This document shows positions 1 through 11,205 of a stretch of DNA of 64,000 nt, piece after piece. The notes under the pieces are model-generated. The model did no database searches. It had not been told where the DNA came from and was given only the letters and a program-made list of their open reading frames with translations. This DNA is from Lepidodermella squamata (taxonomy: Eukaryota > Gastrotricha), in NCBI GenBank assembly GCA_047495785.1, contig JBLDXI010000003.1, positions 3,596,001 to 3,660,000 on the forward strand. Reading direction: 5' to 3'. The position numbers were made by a program, and so were the translations under genes. The stretch's first letter is position 1. Every line of letters begins with the position of its first letter.

Positions 1-193
1 ATCAAAAGACCAGACCAAATGTGACCAGAATCGCGTGCCCCAAATGAATTTCTCAGAAATTGGTAGTGCTTGCAATTATTCCTACTATTTTCTCCGTTTC
101 GAAACAAAAAATACAACTGATAACATCACTTCAATGGCGAAATCAGTAAAAGTATTGAGTTAAATAAATCACCGGCATGCGTTCGCTACCCAC
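1..193. other. 5' flank of BTB copy 1 with a broken upstream start
   Basis: This stretch matches the region just upstream of the second BTB gene (about 3390-3590), so the duplication includes promoter sequence. An ATG at 134 corresponds to the start codon used in copy 2, but its frame meets TAA at 161-163. In copy 2 the equivalent codon is GCG. The upstream start of copy 1 is therefore dead and translation probably begins at 194. Confidence 0.6.
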
Positions 194-1688
194 ATGGAAT
201 CGATGTTAACTCGAAGCATCAACTGTGACGTGGCTTTTGCTGTCCAGGGCCAAGTCATTCAGGCCCATCGTTTGATCCTGGCTAGTCAATCGCCTGTATT
301 CCAGCTGATGTTGATGAATGAAAATTTCTGCGAAGCACGATCGACGATCAACAATCCCATCAACTTACCTGGCAAGACAGCTCCAGCTTTTAAAGCCTTC
401 CTGTACTATTTTTACACTGGATGTGTTTCCTTCGACAATCTGTCACCAGCAGAGAGCGTTGAAATTCTAAAGATAGCCCACGAATATCAAATGGACGCTT
501 TGGTAGCCGAGTTGATTGACGCTTTCTCGGTTTGAATCCCATTCCAACTTTAGAAGGAAATGTTTTCGCATTTTTTTTTAGGAAAATGTGTGCCGTGAAT
601 TGTTTTACGACCTTTTATTGGCAGCATTGTTCTTGGGCGAGGCTAAACTTCTGAAGGCATGCACAGCCGTTGCTTGTACGAACGCTTCGAAAATCCTGAA
701 AGACCGCAACTTCAAACGATTATCTGAACAAGCCCTAATCTATCTATTCGATTTGGATGACCTTGGGGTGTCGGAACTGGAAGTTTTGATGGCAGTGAAA
801 TATTGGCACGAAGCCAATCCTAAGGTCAATCTGTCGAAAATCATAGAAAAGGTTCGGCTGGAATTCGTCGTTATTCCTCCTAATGGAATTTCTTTCGCCG
901 AAATGGGCGCCCTATACAAAATGCTCGGCGACTATGGAATTGATTTCAGCACGTTGGGAAAGGCACCGAGTCAAGCCAATGGCAGGAAACCTCGAACCCT
1001 AGCATTAGCCAAAAGCAATATGGCAACTGTGGAAAAAGGCGCAACCGTTATCAGCAATGATTTCCAAGACGCTATTTCTATACTGTTGAAACCAAACCCG
1101 GCTGATGCAAGTAATTATCCCCGGCACTATCTGTATGATTACGCTCCACCGGTTAGTTGGATGATCAAATCGAACGGGTCGATTACTGTTCAACTAGCTG
1201 AACCTTACGCTGTCGATTCGCTGCGATTCACACTTATTGGCAACGATGGGTTTGGCGAACCTGAATATAAGATTGAAACTTCGCTTGATGGTAAAGTATG
1301 GATGAGAATGGGTTACAGCCTGCCAACGCAACGAAGCGGACGTCAGCTGGTCGTTTTCAAACCTCGAAATGTCAAGTTAGGTAAATGTCAAATTAGCCTC
1401 AAATTTAGAGCTGGAACCCTAAATCTAGGGTTCTACCAGCCTCACCCATTTTATTTGGATCATTGCCTAACATTTTTCGTATTATATCACACAGTCAGAA
1501 TCGCGATTTTCTTCGACGTGAATCATGGTAACGTATGGCTATCCGAATTTGAATGTCCAGCGGCGATCCGAAACAAGCAGCTGGTCGAAAACTGTCTAAG
1601 AATGGCTCCTGACGCTGCATTCCGGCTCGAAGAAGATGATGCTAATAAAGCATTCGAAAGACTTCTCCCTGATAGATCCAGTCATTAA
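194..1688 (+). CDS. BTB-BACK-discoidin protein, BTBD9-like, copy 1
   Basis: Three exons: 194-529, 582-1380 and 1495-1688, giving about 442 residues in one frame. The first exon encodes a BTB/POZ fold (DVAFAVQGQVIQAHRLILA, then a FLYYFYTG segment). The second encodes a BACK-type helical region starting ENVCRELFYDLL. The second and third together form an F5/8C-like (discoidin) sheet domain ending NVWLSEFECPA. This order is that of BTBD9; such proteins commonly act as Cullin-3 adaptors, which is inference here. Intron 1 (530-581) has a weak GTTTGA donor. Intron 2 (1381-1494) is 114 nt with no in-frame stop, so unspliced RNA would also be translatable with a 38-residue insert. The start is taken at 194 because the ATG at 134 is followed by a stop. 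The protein is a close tandem paralog of the gene at 3523. Confidence 0.8.
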
Positions 1689-3522
1689 TGGTTCAAAAAA
1701 AGAGATGTTTAAAACTACTAACCTTATTCAAACTTGGTGTTATTCAGTGAATAAAATTGATAAGACTGAATTTTCGAAAATTTTATTTTATTGAAAGACA
1801 CGATTTTTGCAAGAGTGGCGCCTTTTTTGGGACTCGAGTCGCTGATACCTTTTAGAAAATCAAGTGGGCTATCAGTTTTGTCGACTCGTTTTAAAAAGTT
1901 TTCCATTTCCCAGGGTACAGTGTGATTCAGAAAGGGCGCCCGAGCGCATCATAAACAGGCACGTGTTTGACACGGCCGTAGAAAAAATTGGATCGGATTC
2001 ATCAGTTTTTCCAGTTTTTGTGATGCATGAACGAGTGTTATTATCGTTCATTTTGGAGTCTGAAACAACACGACAGATCACGACAGATCACGACAGACAG
2101 CAAAAAAGCTTGCTGTAATCAATCAAATTTCGGTCCTATTATAAGCTGTTTTCAGATTTTTCACAGCTTTTTCAGTGATTTTAAGGACAGCAAGCACTGC
2201 TCCCATGCATTCACTTATTTGTTAACGACAGTTTTAGCTTTTTAGATTTATAGTCCGGATTTAATTATTAATTTCCCAAGGTAGTTTTTCGGAATTTCAA
2301 AATGCGAAGCTTCCGCACGGAATCTACCTATTCTTGTCAGTCGCCATTGAATCATAGTCTTATCTGTTGTTTTAGATTTATCAATTCTTGGCTATTATTA
2401 TTTTTTTGCGAAAGTTTTTTTCGAGTCGGCACGCGCGGACTTGAAAAATATTTTTGGGGAAAAAAAAGAAGGAAAAAATGCTAATCGTGGCTTTCTGAAT
2501 CCCACTGTACAACTCTAAATTCGTCTGAGTTTTTTATTTCGGGATTTGTACCGTAAAAGTACCGTAAAAGTGCCGCAGGAATCGGCTATTTTATCATGAT
2601 ATAATATAACTACTCGCTGTTTTTTTTCAAATTTCAGGTAAAATTTGTTTAAATTCCGAAAACAGCTTGAAACTTGCAGCAATATCATGAATCACCATGC
2701 CCACCTTAACTTCAATTTCCGAATCATCGTTTAACCATAGGTTGATTTTAACCTTTGAAAAACATTATTGGCTGTCAGAAAGGATTTACGATCGCTTGCT
2801 CTTTAGTCTTTAGTCTCGAATCATTTTTACCAGTAGCACGTATACTCTTTTACCGCCAACGATGATAACCATGCCGGTAAATATATGTTTCTTTACCAAC
2901 ACTTTTGCTAGCTGATGATCATTGATCATTGTTATTTAATCAATAAGCGGTGGGGAGCTGGCGATGCATGGCAATACAATTTCGCGGGCAACGTAGGAAA
3001 CATTTTCACCACCACTTTATGTGTAAGACGGTGAAAGACAAAAAATGCAGTGTATACTTTGACTTTTGTTTTCATTAAGCACCTAATTTGTCTGGCGGTA
3101 AGTTAATGCAGTTCTTCAACTTGGTTACTGGGCGGAAAAGTTACCGCCGGACTTGGGATCCGAAAATATCGTTAGCGTCGTTGAAGAATTCGGACCTTGG
3201 CTTGTTAGCTAAAAAATTCCGGAATAGAGAGTTAAAGAACTTGAACATTGAACAAGACCAAGCCCATAGAGCTAGTTTTGAGAGTTCGGGAATCGGGAAA
3301 AGAAAAGTCACTTGATTTGTTTACTTTGCCTGCAAGTCAATGCTGATTCACATCAACATCAATCTGGCGTTTACAGTCTTAGTCAGGGGCAGGACCTCGA
3401 TGACCAAGCCAAATGCGACCATCAGCATCGCGTGCCCTAATTCCTCAGCAGAAAGTGGAGCTGCTTGAAATTATTCCAATTTTTTTCCATTTTAAGACAA
3501 AATTGTATCTGATAAATTTGCA
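1689..3522. other. Intergenic spacer between BTB copies
   Basis: AT-rich spacer with no convincing gene. It holds a short tandem repeat of the decamer CACGACAGAT (three copies near 2068-2100) and a direct repeat of TACCGTAAAAG near 2550. Short reading frames here lack recognisable domains. Confidence 0.5.
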
Positions 3523-5329
3523 ATGGCGAATGCAGTCAAAGCTTTGGGCGCGATAAATCTCCGGCAAGCGTTTGCACACCACATGGAATCAATGTTCACT
3601 CGAAGCATCAACTGTGACGTAGCTTTTGCTGTCCAGGGCGAAGTCATTCAGGCCCATCGTTTGATCCTGGCTAGTCAGTCTCCCGTTTTCCAGCTGATGT
3701 TGATGAATGAAAATTTCTGCGAAGCTCGATCTACAATCGATAAGCCGATCAACTTGCCTGGCAAGACAGCCCCAGCCTTTAAAGCCTTCCTCTATTATTT
3801 TTACACTGGATTCGTTTTATTCGACAATCTATCGCCAACCGAGAGCGTGGAGATTCTCAAAATAGCCCACGAATATCAAATGGACGATTTGTTTGCCGAG
3901 ATGATTCAAGTTTTCTCGGTATGAATTCCATTCCAACTTTGGAGAAATATTTCCTCAATTTCTTTCAGAGAAATGTTTGCACTGAATTATTTTACGACCT
4001 TTTATTGGCAGCATTGTTCTTTGGCGAGGCTAAACTTCTGAAGGCATGCAAAGCCGTTGCCTGTAAGAACGCTGCAAAACTATTCAAAGACTGCAACTTC
4101 AAACGATTATCTGAACAAGCCCTCATCTACCTGTTCGATTTGGACGAACTCGGCATGTCGGAGCTGGAAGTTTTGATGGCGCTGAAATCTTGGCACGAAG
4201 CCAATCCTAAGGTCAATCTGTCGAATATTATCGAAAAAGTTCGGCTGGAGTTCGTCGCTATTCCTCCCAATGGCATTTCTTTCGCCGAAATTGGTCCCCT
4301 ATGCGAAATGCTCGGCGACTATGGAATTGATTTCAGCACGTTAGGAAAGGAATCGATCCATGACAGTGGCAGGAAACCTCGAACCCTAGCATTAGCCAAA
4401 AGCAATGTGGCAACTGTTGAAAAGGGTGCTACTGTTACCAGCGATGATTTCCGAGACGCTATTTCAATACTGTGGAGATATAATCCGGCTGATGCTCACA
4501 TGCGCTATATGTTAAATAATTGCGGTCCACCTGCTAGCTTCATGATTAAATCGAACGGGTCGATTACTGTTCAACTAGCCGAGCCCTGCGCCGTCGATTC
4601 GCTGCGATTCAATCTTGGCATAGAAGCGGATGACGACCCTGAGTTCATGATTGAAACGTCGCTAGATGGCAAAGTTTGGATGAGAATAGGGTACAGTCCG
4701 CCAACGCGACTACTCGGACGTCAGCTGGTCGTTTTCAAACCTCGAAATGTCAAATTTGGTAAGGTCCAGGACTAAATTTTTCCGACTCTTTAGCGCTTTC
4801 GGAAATTTATTTTGTGATCGATACTGATGCCCCGCGACCCTGGGAGTTTTTATTTTAGCTACCTGATACCATCAGCTAGGTAAAATTATTTTTACTGTCC
4901 TTTAGCTGGACTACTTACTGGCAAAATAACTGATTTGTAAAATCGATAATTGGAATCAATACTTGTTGAGGCTTAACTGACCCCTCATAGCCCAAATTTA
5001 CCCTTAATTGTTGGCATGATAAGTACCGTATTTAGGGGAACCCTAATGCTGGAACCATAAATCTAGGGTGTCTATACTTTGCGCACCAATTTCATTTGGA
5101 TCATTGCCTTCATTTTTTGTGTTTATATCACTCAGTCAGAATCGCGATTTTCTTCGACTTGAGCCAGGGTGACCTTTGGCTTTCCCAATTTGAATGTCCA
5201 GCGGCGATCCGAGACAAGCAGCCTGTCGAAAGCTGTCTCAGAATGGCTCCTGACGCTGCCTTTCGACTCGAAGGAAATAGTGATTATAAAGTGTTCGAGA
5301 GACTTCTCGCAGAAAGATTCAGTCATTAA
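3523..5329 (+). CDS. BTB-BACK-discoidin protein, BTBD9-like, copy 2
   Basis: Three exons: 3523-3918, 3969-4758 and 5136-5329, about 459 residues. Domains follow the same order as in copy 1: BTB from about residue 25, BACK from about residue 133, then the F5/8C-like domain split by the last intron and ending LWLSQFECPA. Its N-terminus (MANAVKALGAINLRQAF) is intact, unlike copy 1. Intron 1 is 50 nt (GTATGA...CAG). Intron 2 (4759-5135) is 377 nt against 114 nt in copy 1; the extra sequence resembles a dispersed repeat also present in the ceramidase intron at 58.2-59.0 kb. Intron phases are identical in the two copies (0 then 1). A role as Cullin-3 substrate adaptor is inferred from the family only. 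Confidence 0.85.
4759..5055. repeat. Dispersed repeat inserted in the last intron of BTB copy 2
   Basis: Compared with the short intron of copy 1, about 260 nt are added here. They include AGCTACCTGATACC followed by a near-complementary CAGCTAGGTA, and a segment GATAATTGGAATCAATAC. Related blocks in the same order occur at about 58684-58800. The likely edge is GTCCAGGACTAAATTTT, whose inverted form appears near 58948. No transposase is visible; a small nonautonomous element is the best guess. Confidence 0.5.
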
Positions 5330-5503
5330 CGTAAAATCAGTCGTTTAAAACTCTTATCGTTATTCAACCTTGGTGCTTCGTGTTTTTCGATGAATAAAAT
5401 TGATAAAAATTGATTTTCGAAACTTTAATTTTATTTGCACTAGTCGCGGAGGTAAAGATAACTCTGAGATTATTATTTTCTTCAATAATTAAGTGTTCAT
5501 AAT

Positions 5504-6302
5504 TCATAATAAAGCACATCTTTTGCGCTTCTTGATAAGATGGTGATGGCTTGAATCGGCATATTTCTTAAAAACAGCCCGAACTGCAGCGGTGAAAACA
5601 TCAGCAACGCCTTCCCGCGTTTTCGCCGAACATTCAACAAATCTATCGGAGTTGAAAATAGCCACCAAACAATTAAAAAATCAGAAAACTCACTCAAAAG
5701 CGTTGATCTCTTCGGCCAGTTGTTTGCCCTCATCATCGTCCAGACATGTAATCTTGGGCTTGGACAGGCTGGCCTTTTGCTTGTTTTCCTCATCGCGAAG
5801 GTCCTTCTTGTTACCGACCAAAAGAATTGGAACATCGCCGCAAAAATGCTTCACCTCAGGTAGCCAGTGCGCTTTTATATTAGCGTACGAATCTAAACAG
5901 GCGCGAATTTAAAAAAAATTCAAAAAATTGAGAAAATATTGCCTCGATTCGCAACTGAATAGCACATGACTACGACGTCGGTATCTGGGTAGGATATTGG
6001 CCGGAGTCGGTCATATTCTTCCTGTCCAGCTGTATCCCACAATGAGAGTTCGATCTAGAAAATGTCGATAAATCTAGTGATTGGAAATTTATTTTCGAAC
6101 TTACAAGCTGACCATTTTCTGCCGCCATGTCGGTTACGTAAGTTTCGAAAACAGTTGGAACGTATTGTTCGTAGAATTGATCGCGGGTGAATGCGAACAG
6201 CAGGCTGGTTTTGCCGCATTCGCCATCACCAACCACGACTAGTTTCGCCTTTTTCTTATTTATCGCGTTCATCCGATCGAGAAAGCTATTTGGCCTCAAC
6301 AT
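5504..6302 (-). CDS. Rho-family small GTPase
   Basis: Four exons on the minus strand: 6302-6105, 6054-5943, 5892-5694 and 5642-5504, about 215 residues. Visible motifs: P-loop [12 protein letters not shown], effector loop [13 protein letters not shown], switch [15 protein letters not shown], guanine-specificity NKKDL and CSAKT, and a C-terminal KKRKRCALL. The polybasic stretch plus a CAAX box ending in Leu predicts geranylgeranylation and membrane attachment. The sequence is closest to RhoA in what I can compare. An extra N-terminal stretch ([11 protein letters not shown]) precedes the usual start, so the internal Met may be the real one. Intron 2 (5893-5942) has a GC donor (GAG|GCAATA) with a normal TAG acceptor; splicing there gives [14 protein letters not shown] in frame, as expected for a Rho protein. 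Confidence 0.9.
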
Positions 6303-6561
6303 AATATTCTCCGAAAATTCAACGCGAAGATTTTAGCAATGACTCATCGTCATGAAAAAGCGTGATGGTATTGACTCATGACGGAAAGTCACGACATTGC
6401 TGACTTATTAGACCTCAAATTAGCCGTTGACGAATGAGGCCGTGAGAAGCTTCGCCACTCGGGACACAAAGACTCGGCAAATAATCATCGCGCATTCCGA
6501 ATTTTAATTGAAACATGTCAATCATTGTATCAAAAAATCATTGTTAACAACAAATCAGCGG

Positions 6562-9500
6562 TCAAATAATATTAATGGTGAAAAACATCTTTAACAAAAA
6601 TGATGAAAAAATTATTAGGTTAAAAATAGCATAGCAACAGTTCGATTTCGGCGCGAAAGAAGTTGCACTCATCAGACGAATATTTCGACGGCTATCAGTA
6701 AAGTCTAATTCAACGTCGATTTTCTGATTTGAACGCCTCGGCGGTTCGTTCGTTTCAGCATCGATTGCCAGCATAGCCGTGAATTCGCATAGAACACCGG
6801 TTGACTTTGAGATCAAGATAGCATCTTCACGGACAGCCTCACTTCGGCTTACTCGGTATTTGTCCTCTAATTCCGTTAATTTCCGCTTAGCAGCTAACCG
6901 ATGAAGCGGTAGAGTGTCATTTTCCGCTAGAAAATTGCGATAAAATGCGATAAAAAAGTTCGCAGAAAATTGAGAAAAATACCTGAAAATGCATTTCCTT
7001 CAACAACAAACTGCAATTTGCATCCGTCGCAATTTTTCAAATTAGCCGCCGAAAAAAATGAAGAGCCTGATATGCGCTGTCCTCGGAACCGTTCAAGAAC
7101 TGCGAATTGAAGCAACGGAACGTCTAAAAATTAATAAACTAGTTCAACAATTTATTGAAAATTTTTAATAAATTTTTAAATGATTTTTTTATTATCAAAT
7201 TTTAAATTTAATTTTAAATTTTTCAATTCGATTTCAAATTTCAGAAATTTTCAATTTAATTATTTAATTATTATTAAGGCGACTTGAAAGGGATTATTTT
7301 TGAGCGTGAAAGACTGGCCTCTCGTTTGCGAAAGACAACTAGTGATCCCGATGAAATTGTGCGAATCAATACGGCATTCAACGGGAAGAGACACGTCTTT
7401 AAACGTGTCAAATGGTCACATCACAATCACGGCCGCATTATTCCATCTAGCAACAAAGGTCGCAAGTGTAAAACTCGCCCAATCGACAGGATGCCGATCG
7501 CCTTCACTAATGAAGAGCTTCCACCTCAAAACTCGCCCATTTCTCGAAGCCAAAGCTTGAAAAAGTTTGTATGAAATTGCTCTCCGTCGACGAACCTCTG
7601 ATCCCTTTATGCCGCGATCTCGAGTCGGAGATGCAGGACTGCCTGGATAAACTGGACGTTCAGGCCGATCCGGATTCCGAGAAGCCTTTGACAGCAAAAG
7701 AAGCGCGATCTATTCTTCGGGATCGTGCTTTCGAGAGTTGGTGCGAATTGCCTGAAAAAGGGCAAGGTGTAAGTCAGTTCGCTGACTTTCCGGCTGGAAA
7801 CGACTGGATCTCAAACAAAACTGGACTATCAACTTCGGAATGGACAACGGCCATCAAATTCTCGACGAACTGTGCCGACGTTGCAGCAGCTCATGGTGGA
7901 AACAAGCCCCTCATCACTACCCGGTGTCGCTACGGTGATGCCGAGAAAGAAACCCTCGCTCATGTGTTAGGCGCTTGTAAGCACAATAGCTTCCTCATCA
8001 ACAAACGACATAACACTGTCCGCAGAATGATTGCTAATGCATTCAGAAGTCAGGGACACCGGGTATATGAAGAAGGCCACTGCGTAGCCGGTCCTGGACG
8101 AAACCATCGTTTTGACATTCTCGTCATTAAAGGAAAAAAAGGCCTGGTTATCGATCCGACAATCCGTTTTGAAGGACGTAGCGATCAATTTGAGATTGTT
8201 GACGCTGAGAAGAAATCGATATACGAACCATGTGCAAATGACATATGCGAGCAATGGAAGCTTGACGAGGTCACCGTACAAGGTCTTTACCTAGGTAGCC
8301 GAGGAACCATTACGAAGCAAACTACAAAACTATTTAAGGAATGGCAACTACCCAAACAGCTACTAACCGATATAACAAAATCGATCTTAAAGGACTCGAT
8401 CCACATATGCTTCAATCATAAAAAACAAAAATAATATCTTATAATCACTGTGTCGCAAGGCAACCTAATTATCTGTTAAATTAGGCAGTCCACATTTTTT
8501 CAATAAATGTTTATCTCTCAAAAAAATTAAATGAAATTTGTTTTTTTTCCAACGTACCGACTGAAATTCTTGGCAAATTTTTCGGAATCAGCTCTTTAAC
8601 TGACCCACCGGCTGAGATTGACCATTCTAGCGAAGCATTAGCCAAAGATGGCTGAGTCATGGCCTTCAGCATCGTCATCACCTTCGCCTCAAGCCGGTCG
8701 TTGTCACTCCTAACAAACGCCGATAGCCCACCCGTCGCCCGCGCAACCCCATTCACCAGGTCCGTACTCGCCCCTTCGCCGATCCCAATCGCAAAAACTC
8801 GGGTATCGTGTGCATGTTTCGTGGCTAAAGCGATAACTTCATTAGTATTGCTGACTTCACCATCAGTTAGAAGCAAAATGAACCGCTCGAAATGATCGAC
8901 AGATTTAGGCTGGGTGTAAACAAACTTCAACGGCTGTAAAATTTCAGTACCACCCAGGTCGGCACTTATCCCTTCCAGGTAACTCAAGGCCAATCGCGAT
9001 TTCGCCCGATCGAGGGTAACAACAGCCGGGAATAGGGTGACATATTCTGAGCCGAATCCGATTATATTAAATTTACAACCATATGGTAGCTTCGAGACCA
9101 AAAGACTCAACGCATTTCTCGCATGTTGAATTCGATTTCCCATATCCATCGAACCTGATCGATCGATAATTAGCCAAAACTCAAATTTAGCTGGTTCGAT
9201 AGCGAGAGACGTTTGATTAGTCGGAATAATCCAAGAAGCTGCAATGTCTTCACTTAGCCACGAATTCCGAAAATCGACAGATGCCGGCTCGACATAAACC
9301 ATGGGTTCGAAAATTTTCTCAGGTTTGATTAGAATTTGAAAATCATGTTGGCCGTCGAAGTTACTGGCCAGTTTGACCTTGGCAATAGTTTCACCGTTTA
9401 AATAGGAAATTTCGAGCTCATCGGCGTCATTTCTCGGCCATATCGACTCGATTCGTCGATCTAAACCGAGATTGACAGTTAGCTGGAATTGAAATGAATA

Positions 9501-10159
9501 ATCCTGGATTGAAACTGCTATATAAGTATCGTCGCCAGGAAATTTCGTCCTCATAACTTCTTGATCGAGAAGTTCATGATGTGGCACATAACGAGGGTTA
9601 AGTACAATAGGTAGGGTGAGTGATAAAATGCCGTCGTCCAGCATTGGATCGAGGGGTTGAACGTAGCCGATTGTTATAAGAGCGACTCCATAAGGTGGTA
9701 AATTTCCAAGGAGCAGGCGGAAAATGTCACTGGAACCCGATTTATTCTCCAGATAAACTGCCTTCTTGCCCTCTGAAACAGCTTTGTCATATTTCTTCCG
9801 TGCCTTGAAAAAAATCAATTATTTTAATTTTAAGATGGAATTTTTCAAATTACCTCATTTCGCTCTTCAACTTTTGCGACTAGTTTTCGGTCGCCTATCA
9901 CAGCTTCAAGGTGGTAAACTGCGGCTTCACTCGATAAAGGAAAGACAAATTGACACTCGAGATTCTCGCCAACCGAGCTTTCGTACTTCAAAGTCGCTAA
10001 AATTCCAACACTTAAGCCTCTAACTTCAGCCTGAATTGAGACGGCCGCGACAGGGACTGAATTCGATTTAGCCGCCGATTCCGAGTAGAAAACCACACCA
10101 GCGAATTCATAGGACGAAACGCTGCAGATTAGGAGGAATAAAGACAAAGGTAGAAGCAT
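6562..10159 (-). CDS. Secreted VIT-VWA domain protein (VWA5A / ITIH-like)
   Basis: Four exons: 10159-9854, 9803-8558, 7123-6983 and 6926-6562, about 685 residues with phases matching at each junction. A signal peptide (MLLPLSLFLLICSVSS) is followed by a VIT domain through about residue 150. A VWA domain at about 310-480 has an intact MIDAS start (DRSGSM) and LLLTDGEVSN. The C-terminal part contains the segment KSTGVLCEFTAMLAID that follows the VWA in VWA5A-type proteins. VIT-VWA proteins bind ligands through a divalent metal; the partner is unknown. The last residues are hydrophobic and may be a membrane or lipid anchor. Intron 2 (7124-8557, about 1.43 kb) is far longer than its neighbours because it holds an antisense retrotransposon fragment. 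Splicing across it gives ISVDVPLLQFAV, so the gene still appears intact. Confidence 0.85.
7571..8434 (+). mobile_element. 5'-truncated R2/NeSL-type non-LTR retrotransposon (RLE end)
   Basis: The reading frame at 7571-8434 (287 residues) is the C-terminal part of a restriction-like-endonuclease LINE. It contains the CRYGDAEKETLAHVLGAC zinc-type motif, then KRHNTVRRMI, and an endonuclease core RFDILVIKGKKGLVIDPT with spaced acidic residues. The reverse transcriptase and N-terminal zinc fingers are missing. Upstream sequence to about 7284 may belong to the insert but I could not assign it. A short A-run near 8519-8526 may be its tail. It lies wholly inside the VWA5A-like intron, opposite to that gene's direction. 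Such copies are usually dead on arrival. Confidence 0.8.
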
Positions 10160-11122
10160 AATAATACCTATTTAAAGAGAAAAAAGTTGGGTATAACATC
10201 TGATAATCCTAGGGCTATATTATAACGCAACGCATTCGAGAGCTACAGCAGGAAGAATACAAAATACCACAGCCATAATGTTAGACTATAGAAAATGCGT
10301 ATTATAATAATAGGCCGATGCGTATTTTATTTATGCGGTATTTTGCACTATTCAATGAATGATGCGAGAGAGTTTTTTATTACACGCCTCGAGCGTTGCG
10401 ATTGAGTTTGCGATTTATAACACAACCTCAAAGTTAGAGTTTACATCAGCGTTACATGGCTCATTTCCAAGAAATAATGAAACACCTGATGTCTGCTGTC
10501 GCCTGTCAATTTTATTATTTTTGTTTTCGTCGCTCGCATCATCGATAATACCTAAACACAAATTGTAGGGCAAGCGCACTACTGTTATTTATAACATCGT
10601 AATTAGATGATGATGATAATGTGGTGTCATGTATGTTTGTTGCTTTTATCGGGAAGAGGAAGCTCGTGCAGACAACATGTAGTGCAAATGTGGTATGCAC
10701 TCTATATCGAAAATCGTTGCGGTTTTGCCGCTCTAATGACTCACGTCGATTTCATTATTCGTCACTCTCCCACACACGCCGGCTTTATTTATAGCAGGGA
10801 TAGGTGATTGACGGACGGATGTTTCTTCAAATCGTTTGAAGATTTGTCTTTAAAAGAAATTGTCAAGTTGAAGCATCAGCAGAACAATTTGAAGCTTCAC
10901 TATTCGAATGAAAATGAAGTGAATTTTCTGAAACAGAAATGAGTGAATAAATGAGAAATTGTTTACGTTGAAGTTATGGTTTTTTCGGACACGAGGTTAA
11001 ACGGAAAAATATTGGAAAAAAATAACAAGCACGTGCTGTTTTGAATTGATCAGAAGCGATCGCGAGCCACCCTGATGCGGTTGCTTTGCCACGTAACAGG
11101 TGAAAATCATGGCTAGGCACGG
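10160..11122. other. Intergenic region between divergent genes
   Basis: About 1 kb between the VWA gene (leftward) and the first repetitive basic-protein gene (rightward). It presumably holds both promoters. No coding sequence is convincing. Short frames here lack domains. Confidence 0.5.
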
Positions 11123-11129
11123 TATAAAA
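11123..11129 (+). promoter_or_regulatory. TATA box of basic repeat gene 1
   Basis: TATAAAA in the context GGTATAAAAACCC lies 77 nt upstream of the start codon at 11206, a normal spacing for a TATA promoter with a short 5' UTR. It suggests a strongly expressed, tissue-restricted gene. Inferred from sequence only. Confidence 0.6.
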
Positions 11130-11205
11130 ACCCGGCTGAAACTTATCGAAATCATCATTCCAGCTTTGTTTCTCTATTTTTATTATTTATTCATTTTCAT
11201 TGAAA

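Noticed and set aside
6340-6420. Cluster of TGACTCAT-like AP-1 sites upstream of the Rho gene
   Set aside because: The motif is short and common in this AT-rich window; no conserved spacing supports function.
7284-7574. Two overlapping frames upstream of the retrotransposon coding region
   Set aside because: Neither shows reverse-transcriptase motifs and they compete with each other; left as unassigned part of the insert.
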